Part shown: in pieces, positions 1-5,490 of the stretch
Layout: every line of letters starts with the position of its first letter
Numbering within the stretch: the stretch's first letter is position 1
NCBI GenBank assembly: GCA_026706225.1
Contig: JAPOZE010000047.1
Location: forward strand, 1 to 5,970
Source of the DNA: Acidobacteriota bacterium
Lineage (GTDB): Bacteria; Acidobacteriota; Terriglobia; Versatilivoradales; Versatilivoraceae
Length of the DNA: 5,970 nucleotides
Direction of reading: 5' to 3'
The notes under the pieces: generated by a model
The model's input: only the letters and a program-made list of their open reading frames with translations
The model's database searches: none
What the model was told of the DNA's origin: nothing
Made by a program: the position numbers and the translations under genes

Positions 1-322
1 CCAGCTCGTTCATGCGAATCCGATCCCCCAGGATGGATCCTCCCGAAAAGGGACTGGAGGGATCGATGGCGATCACGCCCACGCTGCGCTCACCGGCTCG
101 CAGGGCCTTGCAGAGCCGGGTGACCAGCGCCGACTTGCCGCTCCCGGGCACGCCGGTGATTCCCACCACGTGCGCCTTGCCGGTATGGCGGTAGATCTCG
201 GCCAGGGCCTCCTGGCAGGCCTCCTCCCCGGATTCCGCATGGGTGATCATCCTGGCGACGGCGGACAGCCGCCCGTCCAGAACCGGTTGCACCAGCGCCA
301 AAGGCGGAATCGCCCTTCCCAT
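1..322 (-). CDS. meaB: MeaB/ArgK-family GTPase, chaperone of a B12-dependent acyl-CoA mutase (N-terminal part)
   Basis: The first 107 codons are visible; the rest lies beyond the left edge (family members are roughly 300-330 residues). The start ATG (320-322) has an AAGGAG Shine-Dalgarno at 332-337 with 9 nt spacing. A short N-terminal helical region is followed by a Walker A P-loop, GVPGSGKS, at residues 57-64. The family-typical IDPSSPFSGGSILGDRIRM stretch follows at about residues 86-104. Known for the family: MeaB uses GTP hydrolysis to gate cofactor loading and to protect or repair adenosylcobalamin-dependent mutases in the cytoplasm. The gene starts 3 nt after the stop of the acyl-CoA ligase and lies in one operon with the B12-binding subunit, so its client is most likely the mutase encoded by this operon. 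Family assignment is very secure; the exact mutase partner is inferred. Confidence 0.95.
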   Translation of the reverse strand, partial: MGRAIPPLALVQPVLDGRLSAVARMITHAESGEEACQEALAEIYRHTGKAHVVGITGVPGSGKSALVTRLCKALRAGERSVGVIAIDPSSPFSGGSILGDRIRMNEL

Positions 323-325
323 GAG

Positions 326-1669
326 TCAGCGCTCCTTCTCCAGTTTGCGGTTGAGCTCGCGAAACACGTCGCGGTCATCCACCACCCGACGGGCCTTGAA
401 ATCGGTCCTGGGCAGGGTGTCGGGCGCCAGCACCTCCACCCGGACCCGAATCCCCACAATCCGCTGCAGCAAGCCGGCCGTCTGGTCCCCGAACGCCCTC
501 AAGGCCTCCGGGCCGGCCCCGAAGACGGCCCGGGTGGGCTCCACCTGCACCAGCAGCTCATCCATGGTCCGCTCGCGGGAAATCACGATACGGTGCTCTC
601 CCCCGTAGTCGGCCATGGTGTTGAGCGCCGCATCGATCTCGTTGGGATAGACATTCTCGCCTCGAATGGTGAAAGCGTCGTCGATGCGGCCGAAGATGCC
701 GTTGGGCAAGCGGGGATAGGTGCGCCCGCAGGGAGTGGGCCCATCCTCCCACAAGGCCAGGTCCCCCGAGAGCAATCGAATCATGGGCTGCGAAGTCCTC
801 TCCAGGTGGGTGTAGACAGGCGTGCCGCGTTGACCGTACGAAACCCGCCGGAAGGTGGCCGGATCGCACACTTCAGTGTAGACCAGGTCCTGCCAGAGCA
901 GCATGCCCTCGGTCTCGGCGGTGCCGGCGCAGTTCATCCAGGGGGTCATTTCGGCCATGGATCCGGAGTCGACCACCCGGGCGCCGAAGGCCTGTTGAAT
1001 CCTGTCCCGCACGCCCGGCACCGAGGCCCCCGGCTCACCCGAGAAAAACATGATCTTCAGCCCGAATTCAACCGGATCGATCCCCTGGCTCCTGGCCGTC
1101 TCCGCCAGGTGCAGCGCATAGGAGGGGGTGGAATAGAAGCCCGTGGGCTTGATCTGCCGCAGCCACCCCACCGCCCGGGCCGTCATCCCGGGAGCGCCGG
1201 CGCCGAAGGGAAACGACTTGGCCCGCAGCCGCTCGGAGCCGATCAGGGTTCCCCAGGATCCCCAGTAGAGACTGAAGAGGGAGGCGATGAAGAGGGTGTC
1301 ACCCGGCCGCAATCCCATGCCCCACATGATCCGGGCATGGGCGTTGCCGATGGCCTCCCAATCCCCCCTGCCCACGGCGAAGGCGGTGGGCTGACCGGTG
1401 GTCCCGGAGGTGCCGTGGATGTGGTGGATCTCCTCCTCGGGAATGCAGAGGTAGTCGCCGAAGCTGGGAACCCGGGCCTGGGATTCCCTCAAGTCCTGCT
1501 TGGTGATGACCGGGACCTTCTCCTCGAAGTCCTCCAGGCTCCCCAGGTGATCGGGGTGGAAACCGGCCCTGTCCCAATGTCTGCGATAGAAGGAGGAACG
1601 CTCATAGGCGTATCGCGTAATCTGCTGCAGCCGTTCCAGAATCAGCCCGTTGCGCTCTTCCGGCAGCAT
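326..1669 (-). CDS. Phenylacetate-CoA ligase-like (PaaK family) AMP-forming acyl-CoA ligase
   Basis: From the ATG at 1669 the protein is 447 residues. It carries the adenylate-forming P-loop TSGTTGQPT at residues 87-95. Further on it has GRIDD (327-331) followed by RGENVYP (336-342), the hinge and the start of the small C-terminal domain in PaaK-type ligases. A C-terminal LPRTDFKARRV segment (from about 419) includes K425 at the position of the catalytic lysine. The expected reaction is carboxylate + ATP + CoA to acyl-CoA + AMP + PPi. The substrate cannot be read from the sequence. Lying between a B12-binding mutase subunit and MeaB, it probably feeds the mutase, as 2-hydroxyisobutyrate-CoA ligase does in hcm clusters. 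No convincing Shine-Dalgarno precedes ATG 1669. Upstream codons in the same frame encode a plausible conserved N-terminus (see 1670-1775), so the true protein is probably about 30-37 residues longer. Confidence 0.92.
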   Translation of the reverse strand: MLPEERNGLILERLQQITRYAYERSSFYRRHWDRAGFHPDHLGSLEDFEEKVPVITKQDLRESQARVPSFGDYLCIPEEEIHHIHGTSGTTGQPTAFAVGRGDWEAIGNAHARIMWGMGLRPGDTLFIASLFSLYWGSWGTLIGSERLRAKSFPFGAGAPGMTARAVGWLRQIKPTGFYSTPSYALHLAETARSQGIDPVEFGLKIMFFSGEPGASVPGVRDRIQQAFGARVVDSGSMAEMTPWMNCAGTAETEGMLLWQDLVYTEVCDPATFRRVSYGQRGTPVYTHLERTSQPMIRLLSGDLALWEDGPTPCGRTYPRLPNGIFGRIDDAFTIRGENVYPNEIDAALNTMADYGGEHRIVISRERTMDELLVQVEPTRAVFGAGPEALRAFGDQTAGLLQRIVGIRVRVEVLAPDTLPRTDFKARRVVDDRDVFRELNRKLEKER

Positions 1670-1775
1670 GGTCTCGCGCCGGGGAAACCAGTACTTGCTG
1701 GCGGGATCAGGCAGGTAATCCGTGTCGTAGTTCGGTGGGAACGACCAGTCCTCGATGGGGAACCTCCTCCGTCAC
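1670..1775 (-). other. Probable missing N-terminus of the acyl-CoA ligase; start codon obscured
   Basis: Reading in the ligase frame upstream of ATG 1669 gives 29 codons, IEDWSFPPNYDTDYLPDP then ASKYWFPRRET, which look like a genuine ligase N-terminus (the YW...ET motif before the first helix is usual in this family). No ATG, GTG or TTG exists in this frame before the TGA at 1772-1774. There are two ways to start. First, an ATC codon at 1754-1756 lies 6 nt after a strong GGAGGAGG (1763-1770 on the plus strand as CCTCCTCC). Second, a GTG at 1773-1775 overlaps the upstream stop as GTGA and encodes MTEEVP. It joins the ligase frame only if the C4 run (GGGG at 1757-1760 on the plus strand) were one base shorter. 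The second option gives MTEEVPIEDWSFPP with the usual operon overlap. Confidence 0.6.
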
Positions 1776-2191
1776 CGCGGGCCTCGCTCCTGAACCAGGC
1801 GGCGCATGGACTCGACGATCGCCTGCGGCGGCGTGTCCTGGAGAAGGATCTCGCTCACACCCAACCGTTTGAGCTCCGCCACGTCTTCGTCCGGCATCAC
1901 CCCGCCGCCCACGACGGCGATGTCGCTGCCGTGCTGCCGGCGAAGCAGCTCCAAAACCCGGGGAAACACCGTCATTTGAGCCCCGGAAAGGATGCTGATG
2001 CCCAGGATGTCGACATCTTCCTGCACGGCTGCCAGAGCCACTTCCTCCGGAGTGCGGTGCAGCCCGGTGTAGATGACGTCCATGCCGGCATCCCGCAGGC
2101 AGCGGGCCACGATCTTGACCCCCCGGTCATGGCCGTCCAACCCGACCTTGGCGATCATGACGCGGATGGGTTGGGTGTTCGGTCCTTCCAT
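1772..2191 (-). CDS. Cobalamin-binding small subunit of a methylmalonyl-CoA mutase-type acyl-CoA mutase
   Basis: This is a 139-residue single-domain protein, the normal size for a separate B12-binding mutase subunit. The base-off/His-on signature DxHxxG is present as D19-G-H21-D-R-G24, where H21 is the lower cobalt ligand. It is followed by the SxL motif (S66-I-L68) and the glycine-rich VVGGGVMPDED (93-103) that contacts the nucleotide tail. The protein should bind adenosylcobalamin and pair with a separate catalytic large subunit, which is not in this window. The start ATG (2189-2191) has GAGGGA at 2200-2205, 8 nt upstream. It is first in the operon, before the ligase and MeaB, and its stop overlaps a GTG that may start the ligase. 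Separate small subunits occur in isobutyryl-, ethylmalonyl-, methylmalonyl- and 2-hydroxyisobutyryl-CoA mutases. The gene order favours an HcmB-like role, but the sequence alone cannot decide the substrate. Confidence 0.93.
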   Translation of the reverse strand: MEGPNTQPIRVMIAKVGLDGHDRGVKIVARCLRDAGMDVIYTGLHRTPEEVALAAVQEDVDILGISILSGAQMTVFPRVLELLRRQHGSDIAVVGGGVMPDEDVAELKRLGVSEILLQDTPPQAIVESMRRLVQERGPR

Positions 2192-2335
2192 CCCCTGCTT
2201 CCCTCGTTCCGAGGCGGCGCGGCCGCCCGGCCTTTACCCGGTCGGGCAGGAGGCACGCGGCCATGCTCCCTAAGCTGCCGGCCGGCGCGCCCCGCGCCCA
2301 CTTGCCGGAACCCGGCCAGCCCTCCAACGTAGCGC
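2192..2335 (-). promoter_or_regulatory. GC-rich 5' leader of the mutase operon with small hairpins
   Basis: From the predicted start point near 2329 to the ATG at 2191 there are about 138 nt of leader. It contains short perfect hairpins: GCCGG/CCGGC (2304-2316), GGCGGC/GCCGCC with a 3-nt loop (2213-2227) and CCTCG/CGAGG with a 3-nt loop (2202-2214). The last overlaps the GAGGGA ribosome site at 2200-2205 and shares bases with the neighbouring hairpin, so the two are mutually exclusive. No B12 box or other riboswitch core was recognised. GC-rich sequence forms hairpins easily, so regulation is only a possibility. Confidence 0.35.
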
Positions 2336-2364
2336 ATCCTAAACGATACTCTTGTCGGGGTCAA
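2336..2364 (-). promoter_or_regulatory. Sigma70-type promoter of the mutase-ligase-meaB operon
   Basis: On the minus strand TTGACC (-35, 2359-2364) is followed by a 17-bp spacer and TAGGAT (-10, 2336-2341). This is a good housekeeping-sigma match with ideal spacing, in the divergent intergenic region and pointing toward the operon. The predicted transcription start is about 2329. Not confirmed experimentally. Confidence 0.65.
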
Positions 2365-2538
2365 TCGCCGTCCCGGGGCGGTCCCACGCTTCCAGTTTCG
2401 GGGTGACCTCTACTCCTCACGAGAATCCCGGACGGCCGTGATAGGATAGGGCCATCTTCTGGTTCTCAACCCAACAAGGGCCGGCTCTCGGATGGCTGCC
2501 ATAGAGACCGCCCCCATTTCTCCTGGAGGAATCGAATC
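2365..2538. other. Rest of the divergent intergenic region
   Basis: Between the minus-strand promoter and the plus-strand gene at 2539 I see no RNA gene and no repeat. A TAGGAT at 2442-2447 could serve as a plus-strand -10, but no -35 stands at a suitable distance, so no promoter is called. The only clear signal is GGAGGA at 2525-2530, the ribosome binding site of the next gene, 8 nt from its ATG. Confidence 0.5.
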
Positions 2539-3879
2539 ATGAAACGCCGCCAACTGCTGCAAGCCGGCCCCCTGGGCGCGCTGGCCGCCGGAATGGGTTC
2601 CCTTGGGCCGTCTGTCACCGGAGCCTCCCTGCTGGCGGCTCAACAGCAGCGTACCGGACTCCCGCCCATCAAGATCACCGACGTCAAGTGCATCCTCACG
2701 GCGCCCGCCGGACGTCGGCTGGCCGTGGTCAAGGTCTCGACCAGCGAACCCGAACTGTACGGCCTGGGCTGCGCCACCTTCACTCAGCGGATTCGCACCG
2801 TGCAGACAGCCGTGGATGTTTATCTGAAGCAGTTTCTGGTGGGCAAGAGTCCCTGGGATATCGAGGACATCTGGCAGTCCTCCTTCGTCAGCTCCTACTG
2901 GCGCAACGGACCGGTCCTGAACAACGCCCTGGGCGGGGTCGACGCGGCCCTGTGGGACATCCTGGGGAAATGGACCGGCCTGCCCGTCTACCAGTTGCTG
3001 GGAGGCAAGAGCCGCCAGGACGTGGACACCTACAGGTCGGCCGGCGGCCGGACCTTCGAAGAGCTGGTCGATTCGTTCCAGCAGTTGCGGGAGCAGGGCT
3101 ACCGGCACATTCGCTGCGAGCCGGTGGTGCCGGAAGCCTCGCCTCCCCTCGGTCCGGAGAACGCGGCCCGACCCGCCAACCAGCGCACACGCATCTGGGA
3201 GGCGGCCCCCTTCGCCCGGGCGCTTCCCCGGTTCTTCGGGAAGCTGCGCGAGCGGTTCGGCGAACAGGTCGAGCTGCTGACCGACGTCCACGAGCTGCTG
3301 CCCCCCATTCTGGCCATCCAGTTGGCCAAGGAACTGGAACCCGTCCGGATGTTCTTCCTGGAAGATCCGCTCTCCCCGGAAGACGTCGGATACTTCAAGC
3401 ACCTGCGCCAGCAGAGCAGCACCCCCATCGCCATGGGCGAGCTGTTCAACAACCCCAACGAATGGCTGGACATCATCAGCCAGCGCCTGATCGATTTCAT
3501 CCGGGTCCACATCTCCCAGATCGGCGGCGTCAGCATGGCCTTCAAGCTGTCCCATCTGTGCGAGTTCTTCCGGGTGCGCACGGCCTGGCACGGTCCCGGC
3601 GACACCTCGCCGGTAGGGCACGCCGCCAATATCCACCTGGGCCTGGTCGTCAACAACTTCGGCATCCAGGAGTTTCACGGCCTCACCCAGTCGGAGCGGG
3701 ACGTCTTCCCCGGAAGCCCGCAGGAGAGGAACGGCTACGTCTATATCAACGAAGCGCCCGGCTTCGGGGTGGACCTGGACGAGAAGCTGGCGGCCCGCTT
3801 CCCCATCAGGGACGATCCCAGCTTCGACCTGCACTGGGGCAACCTGCGGCGCAAGGACGGAAGTATCGTCAAACCCTGA
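2539..3879 (+). CDS. Tat-exported mandelate racemase/mannonate dehydratase-like enolase-superfamily protein
   Basis: 446 residues. The N-terminus MKRRQLLQAG plus a hydrophobic stretch to about residue 34 (SLLAAQ) looks like a Tat signal, so the protein probably acts in the periplasm after folding. The rest follows the RspA/ManD branch of the enolase superfamily: an N-terminal capping domain, then a barrel with metal ligands D249 (DVHE), E275 (EDP) and E301 (GELFNN), H251 after the first ligand, H351 (WHG) and E378 (GIQEF). The spacings 26-26-50-27 equal those I recall for Asp210, Glu236, Glu262, His312 and Glu339 of mannonate dehydratase. The end (EAPGFGVDLDEKLAARFP) is also typical. R192 may match the catalytic arginine, but no tyrosine occurs between it and D249. 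The partner tyrosine of true mannonate dehydratases therefore seems absent, and the reaction may be a different acid-sugar dehydration or epimerisation. ATG 2539 is supported by GGAGGA 8 nt upstream. The rhodanese lipoprotein follows after 47 nt, probably co-transcribed. Confidence 0.93.
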   Translation: MKRRQLLQAGPLGALAAGMGSLGPSVTGASLLAAQQQRTGLPPIKITDVKCILTAPAGRRLAVVKVSTSEPELYGLGCATFTQRIRTVQTAVDVYLKQFLVGKSPWDIEDIWQSSFVSSYWRNGPVLNNALGGVDAALWDILGKWTGLPVYQLLGGKSRQDVDTYRSAGGRTFEELVDSFQQLREQGYRHIRCEPVVPEASPPLGPENAARPANQRTRIWEAAPFARALPRFFGKLRERFGEQVELLTDVHELLPPILAIQLAKELEPVRMFFLEDPLSPEDVGYFKHLRQQSSTPIAMGELFNNPNEWLDIISQRLIDFIRVHISQIGGVSMAFKLSHLCEFFRVRTAWHGPGDTSPVGHAANIHLGLVVNNFGIQEFHGLTQSERDVFPGSPQERNGYVYINEAPGFGVDLDEKLAARFPIRDDPSFDLHWGNLRRKDGSIVKP

Positions 3880-3926
3880 ATCAACCCCAAGGAGCTTCTG
3901 CACACAACAATCAACCTGGAGGTCCC

Positions 3927-4349
3927 ATGAAAAAACAGATATCCGGCTGGGTGGCCCTGCCCTTCCTGGCCTTTGCCGCCGCCGGCTGCCAGCCGGAGGG
4001 CCCCGCGGGCGGAGCCGGCGCCGTGCCTGCCGAGGACAAGCCCCCGCGCATCGCCGCCGCCGACCTGGACAAGCTCATGCAGGAGGAGGTGCTGCTGCTG
4101 GACGTCCGGGAGCCCAAGGAACTGGAGGAGTTGGGGACCCTGGAAGGGTACGTCAACATCCCCATCGGCCAACTCGAGCAGCGCCTGGACGAGCTGCCCC
4201 GGGACAGGTTGATCGTCACCGCCTGAAACGGCGGTGGCCGAGCCGCGCGTGCCGCGGCCTTACTCAAGAAGAACGGATTCCGGACAGCAGGCTCCTGCGG
4301 GCTGAGAAGCTACAAGGGAAAGAGGATATTCCCCAAGTCCGGGAGTTGA
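3927..4349 (+). CDS. PspE-like rhodanese lipoprotein with in-frame UGA at the catalytic cysteine (candidate selenoprotein)
   Basis: A GGAGG at 3918-3922 precedes the ATG by 4 nt. The first 20 residues form a lipoprotein signal (FAAAG before C21, a lipobox), so the protein should be membrane-anchored outside the cytoplasm. A single rhodanese domain follows: LLLDVRE (56-62), GYVNIPI (74-80) and RLIVTA (94-99). Codon 100 is TGA (4224-4226). The same frame then continues NGGGRAARAAALLKKNGF and ends after 40 codons at TGA 4347-4349, with an AGSCGL segment resembling the AGGLKD end of PspE. TGA plus NGGGR makes the CxxxxR active-site loop with the stop exactly at the catalytic cysteine. With recoding the protein is 140 residues. 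With termination at 4226 it is 99 residues and has no active-site loop. Rhodaneses transfer sulfane sulfur through a cysteine persulfide; selenocysteine could replace it. A Cys-to-stop mutation or sequence error remains possible. Other genes here end in TGA, so UGA is not generally reassigned. Confidence 0.7.
4224..4226 (+). other. In-frame TGA at the rhodanese active-site position (possible selenocysteine codon)
   Basis: TGA replaces the expected TGC or TGT in TA-[TGA]-NGGGR, the catalytic loop. Rhodanese homology continues without frame change on both sides. One base change from a cysteine codon would create it. The exact placement at the only residue essential for sulfur transfer is what recoding to selenocysteine predicts and what random mutation would hit only by chance. 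Confidence 0.6.
4230..4259 (+). promoter_or_regulatory. Possible bacterial SECIS-like stem-loop just after the UGA
   Basis: Starting 3 nt after the TGA, GGC (4230-4232) pairs with GCC (4257-4259). A G-G mismatch follows, then GTGGC (4234-4238) pairs with GCCGC (4251-4255), including one G-U pair. Then CG (4239-4240) pairs with CG (4248-4249), leaving a bulged U (4250) and a 7-nt loop (4241-4247) with G at its second position. A G in the first two loop positions fits the bacterial SECIS pattern, but the loop begins only 14 nt after the UGA, slightly nearer than the usual range I recall. High GC makes chance hairpins common. Confidence 0.3.
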
Positions 4350-4389
4350 AGGTTGAGCCGGAAGGGCGATGGTTGGAGGGCGGGAGAGC

Positions 4390-4410
4390 GGGGGTGGTTA
4401 AACTACCTCC
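4390..4410 (+). terminator. Hairpin between convergent genes, possible terminator without a U-tract
   Basis: A 9-bp stem with a TAA loop (arms 4390-4398 and 4402-4410, two G-U pairs on the plus strand) lies between the end of the rhodanese frame (4349) and the stop of the convergent gene (4412). It is more stable as plus-strand RNA, because the wobble pairs become A-C mismatches on the other strand. No T-run follows, so it is not a classical intrinsic terminator. Confidence 0.3.
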
Positions 4411-4411
4411 G

Positions 4412-5299
4412 TCAGACCAGTGCCTGCCTGCAGTACTCCAGCGATTCCCTGACACCCTCCAGAGAGGGTTGACCCTTGATCTCGTGCTCGATGTTGGCCG
4501 GAATCGGGTACTTCCCCGCCTTCAGTTGCTGCAGCACCTCCCTGATGGGCGTGTCCCCGGTCCCGAACTTCAACACGGGCGATCGGGGGCCCAGCCCCTT
4601 CTTGCGATCCTTGAGGTGCAGGGCGACGATCCGCTGGTGGTGCCGGTCGATGTAGTCCACTGGATCGTACCCGGCAGCCACGAAGTGACCGATGTCCAGG
4701 TTGACGCAGATGTAGGGCGAGTTTCCCTCCATGGCCGCCGCAAAATCCTGCGGACCGTCGAAAACATCTTCCTTGTCGCCGTGGGCGTGGTTGTGCATCC
4801 CAACCCTGATCCGGTGCTTGCCGGCGAAGGAATCGATCAGGGGCGCCAGGCTGGGCCTCGCCGAAGCCGTGATCACGTCGGTGCCCAGGGCCCGGGCCAT
4901 GAGAAATCCCCGATCCACTTCCTCGGGGCTCATGCTCTTCTGAAAGCTGTAGTTGTAGGAGTTGAGCCGGATGCCGGCCTGCTCCAGCTTTCTGCCCCTA
5001 TCCTCGAAGAAGCTGAGCGGGGCCTCCAGCCGCCACCGGCGCAGTTCGGCGGGCTCCAGGCCCCTGGGCTCGATATGTCCCTGCCAGAGCTCGCAACTGT
5101 CGATACCCACCTCGACCATGGCATCGATGGCATCCTCGAAGGAGCGGTCCCGAAAGCTGTAGCTCTGGACCCCGATCTGAACGCCCCCAACCAGGGAGCT
5201 GGCTGCTCTCCTCCGGCAGCCCGCCTGGAACGGCAACAGCCCCGCCCCGGCCAGCAAGGCCATGTTCCCGGCAAAGGTACGCCTCGAAATTGTTTTCAT
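4412..5299 (-). CDS. Exported sugar phosphate isomerase/epimerase-like lipoprotein (xylose isomerase-like TIM barrel)
   Basis: 295 residues from ATG 5297-5299. This start is chosen over the in-frame ATG at 5305 because GGGAGG (5307-5312) is 7 nt away rather than 1, and because it places the twin-arginine motif SRRTF at residues 5-9. The hydrophobic stretch ends in FQAG-C28, a lipobox, so a Tat-exported lipoprotein is likely. The mature part is an AP-endonuclease-2/xylose-isomerase-like barrel. It begins with GVQIGVQSYSFRD (39-51), then C69-E70-L-W, the HNHAH cluster (169-173), NLDIGHF with D202 and H205, ALHLKD with H228 and D231, and NIEHE with E271 and E273. These acidic and histidine positions are the likely divalent metal and substrate site. 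The family isomerises or epimerises sugars and related polyols; the substrate here is unknown. It is convergent with the mandelate-racemase/rhodanese pair, another exported group, so a shared role in periplasmic sugar-acid handling is conceivable but unproven. Confidence 0.9.
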   Translation of the reverse strand: MKTISRRTFAGNMALLAGAGLLPFQAGCRRRAASSLVGGVQIGVQSYSFRDRSFEDAIDAMVEVGIDSCELWQGHIEPRGLEPAELRRWRLEAPLSFFEDRGRKLEQAGIRLNSYNYSFQKSMSPEEVDRGFLMARALGTDVITASARPSLAPLIDSFAGKHRIRVGMHNHAHGDKEDVFDGPQDFAAAMEGNSPYICVNLDIGHFVAAGYDPVDYIDRHHQRIVALHLKDRKKGLGPRSPVLKFGTGDTPIREVLQQLKAGKYPIPANIEHEIKGQPSLEGVRESLEYCRQALV

Positions 5300-5420
5300 G
5301 GGCATGCCTCCCTTCGGACAGATCGATCGCCCCACCGGGGTTTGACCCGCGTCTCTCACCGGAGGCTGTGCTCGTACGGCGAGTGTGGCCGGTGGAACAG
5401 ATTCTTCAAGAAAATTATCC

Positions 5421-5439
5421 CCCGGGCGCAAGCCCCGGG
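5421..5439. repeat. Strong GC hairpin with GCAA tetraloop
   Basis: CCCGGGC (5421-5427) and GCCCCGGG (5432-5439) enclose GCAA. This gives a 7-bp stem with one bulged C and a GNRA-type loop on the plus strand; an alternative register pairs CCCGGG with CCCGGG. It is next to the TTCTTCAAGAA dyad at 5402-5412. It could affect the leader of the minus-strand isomerase gene or be a small palindromic repeat. Confidence 0.4.
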
Positions 5440-5490
5440 ATTCCAACAAGCCGCGAATGCGGCGGCATTGAAAGTTCCAGAATCGTTCAT

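Noticed and set aside
170..2332. A very long plus-strand open frame opposite the ligase and B12-subunit genes
   Set aside because: It is the antisense shadow of recognised minus-strand genes. Its translation is rich in Gly, Pro, Arg and His without any domain, and stops are rare because of the high GC content.
2192..2335. Cobalamin riboswitch before the B12-subunit gene
   Set aside because: Considered because of the B12-related operon, but no B12 box or recognisable core was found; mutase genes use B12 rather than make or import it.
2410..3903. Long minus-strand open frame opposite the enolase-superfamily gene
   Set aside because: Low-complexity antisense product covering a gene with clear catalytic motifs on the plus strand; no ribosome site or domain.
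2688..3926. Plus-strand frame upstream of and continuous with the rhodanese gene
   Set aside because: It is open only by GC bias and overlaps the enolase-superfamily gene in another frame. The real start is ATG 3927 with a GGAGG site and a lipoprotein signal.
4224..4226. General reassignment of UGA as a sense codon in this organism
   Set aside because: The B12-subunit, ligase, enolase-superfamily and isomerase genes all end naturally at TGA with normal family lengths, so UGA works as a stop here.
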